From IMG/VR virus record IMGVR_UViG_3300037460_000253, positions 1-30,434 of that record: a stretch of 30,434 nt of DNA. One strand, 5' to 3'. Position 1 is the first letter of the stretch. Each line of letters opens with the position of its first letter. This document shows positions 29,979 to 30,434 of this stretch, piece after piece. The notes beneath the pieces were generated by a model that did no database searches, was not told where the DNA came from, and worked only from the letters and a program-made list of their open reading frames with translations. Made by a program: the position numbers and the translations under genes. This DNA comes from a virus.

Positions 29979-30434
29979 TCGGCAGCCCTTCAGGGAACAG
30001 CGTACTCGTGATGTAAGGCACGAGGTCTGCACGCACAGCTAGTGCGTTGAGTGTCTGAAGGCCAACAGCAGCGAGGGCGCTTTGGATTCGGTCGTTAGTG
30101 ACGCCGGACGACACGATCGCGGAGGCGAGGGCGACGAATTCTGCCGAGCTCCCCGCTACGGGCGGCGGAGGCGCAACGGCGGCAGCGACAGCTGCAGGAG
30201 GCGGAGGCGCAACGGCGGCAGCGACAGCTGCAGGAGGCGGAGGCGCAACGGCGGCAGCGACAGCTGCAGGAGGCGGAGGCGCAACGGCGGCAGCGACAGC
30301 TGCAGGAGGCGGAGGCGCAACGGCGGCAGCGACAGCTGCAGGAGGCGGAGGCGCAACGGCGGCAGCGACAGCTGCAGGAGGCGGAGGCGCAACGGCGGCA
30401 GCGACAGCTGCAGGAGGCGGAGGCGCAACGGCGG
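29971..30434 (-). CDS. 3' end of an unrecognised gene with Ala/Pro repeat linker (partial)
   Basis: The reading frame enters from beyond the window and stops at TGA 29971-29973, overlapping the nuclease start by 8 nt. No start codon is inside the window, so at least 153 residues of the C-terminus are seen. The first ~90 are perfect 12-residue repeats of PAAVAAAVAPPP, coded by the 36-bp tandem repeats. They end in PVAGSSAEFVALASA, followed by a compact helical domain: ASAIVSSGVTNDRIQSALAAVG and NALAVRADLVPYITSTLF. The frame is chosen because it alone continues past the repeats into a stop that couples with the next gene and gives a plausible folded end. I do not recognise a family. The layout, a domain plus a Pro/Ala linker, resembles the binding protein two genes downstream. 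Confidence 0.75.
   Translation of the reverse strand, partial: AVAPPPPAAVAAAVAPPPPAAVAAAVAPPPPAAVAAAVAPPPPAAVAAAVAPPPPAAVAAAVAPPPPAAVAAAVAPPPPAAVAAAVAPPPPVAGSSAEFVALASAIVSSGVTNDRIQSALAAVGLQTLNALAVRADLVPYITSTLFPEGLPNA
30164..30434. repeat. 36-bp perfect tandem repeat, 7 copies plus partial
   Basis: Units start at 30164, 30200, 30236, 30272, 30308, 30344 and 30380, with 19 nt of an eighth at 30416. All copies read as identical. The unit begins GGCGGAGGCGCAACGGCGGC on the + strand. It has 12 codons, so copy-number change preserves the frame. The tract reaches the window end, so the true copy number is unknown and could be under-assembled. Confidence 0.95.

Noticed and set aside
29979-30032. Upstream ATG (30032) as the nuclease start
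   Set aside because: It would add 18 residues overlapping the upstream gene; ATG 29978 has GAAGGG before it and the coupled overlap.
30156-30428. Minus-strand open frame with repeated LRLRLLQLSLPP units
   Set aside because: It is another frame of the 36-bp repeat. All frames of the unit are open. Only the PAAVAAAVAPPP frame continues into a sensible C-terminus and a stop coupled to the next gene.
30164-30434. CRISPR-like array of 36-bp repeats
   Set aside because: The repeats are directly adjacent with no spacers and are not palindromic in the way CRISPR repeats often are; they are an in-frame coding minisatellite.

Overview
The window is part of the genome of a tailed phage or prophage with a contractile tail. 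Base composition is high in GC (by eye about 60%). It reads as an assembly line in two blocks. Block 1, about 100-25790 on the + strand, holds packaging, head, tail, adsorption and lysis genes in the usual late-gene order. Block 2, about 25787-30434 on the - strand, holds a DNA-replication module that runs into the late block head-on; the two converging stop codons share one CTAG.

Head (100-8413) is lambda-like: small terminase, GpA-type large terminase, a gpW-like joining protein, a gpB-type portal, an S49 protease with a C-terminal scaffold-like part (gpC/Nu3 logic), a gpD-type decoration protein, a gpE-type major capsid protein, a small gpFI-position protein and an FII-like head-tail joiner. 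Tail (8410-19682) is Mu-like: likely tail terminator, sheath (gpL), tube (gpM), chaperone with a probable -1 frameshift partner, tape measure, then gp43, gp44, gp45, gp46, gp47 and gp48 equivalents forming the baseplate. Adsorption genes follow (19684-23324): a beta-helical tailspike and two beta-rich accessory proteins. Lysis genes (23365-25790) are a holin-like protein fused to a lipoprotein-like tail, a 59-residue unknown, a two-domain endolysin and a second holin-like protein.

The minus-strand module is a family A DNA polymerase without the 5'-3' exonuclease domain, a DUF2815-type single-strand-binding protein, a DUF2800-type Cas4-like nuclease with an Fe-S cysteine set, and the 3' end of an unrecognised gene with seven perfect 36-bp tandem repeats that run off the window. 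Within this module each start codon overlaps the previous stop (ATGA or a similar overlap), so translation is probably coupled. The same close packing is seen across most of the late block. The few real gaps lie around the highest-copy virion proteins (decoration protein, capsid, tube), and each contains a GC palindrome or hairpin.

No integrase, repressor, tRNA, CRISPR array or insertion sequence is visible, so lifestyle cannot be decided. The host is not identifiable from the sequence; GC content and the relatives of the modules (lambda, Mu) suggest a Gram-negative, probably proteobacterial, host, which is inference. The most unusual points are: an FtsK-gamma-like winged helix inside the small terminase, two back-to-back stem-loops (one with a perfect 19-bp stem) at the end of the portal gene, the perfect 36-bp repeat tract, a recent 120-bp duplication in the tape measure, two heptad-spaced Cys-Gly clusters in the gp48-like protein, and a holin/lipoprotein fusion.
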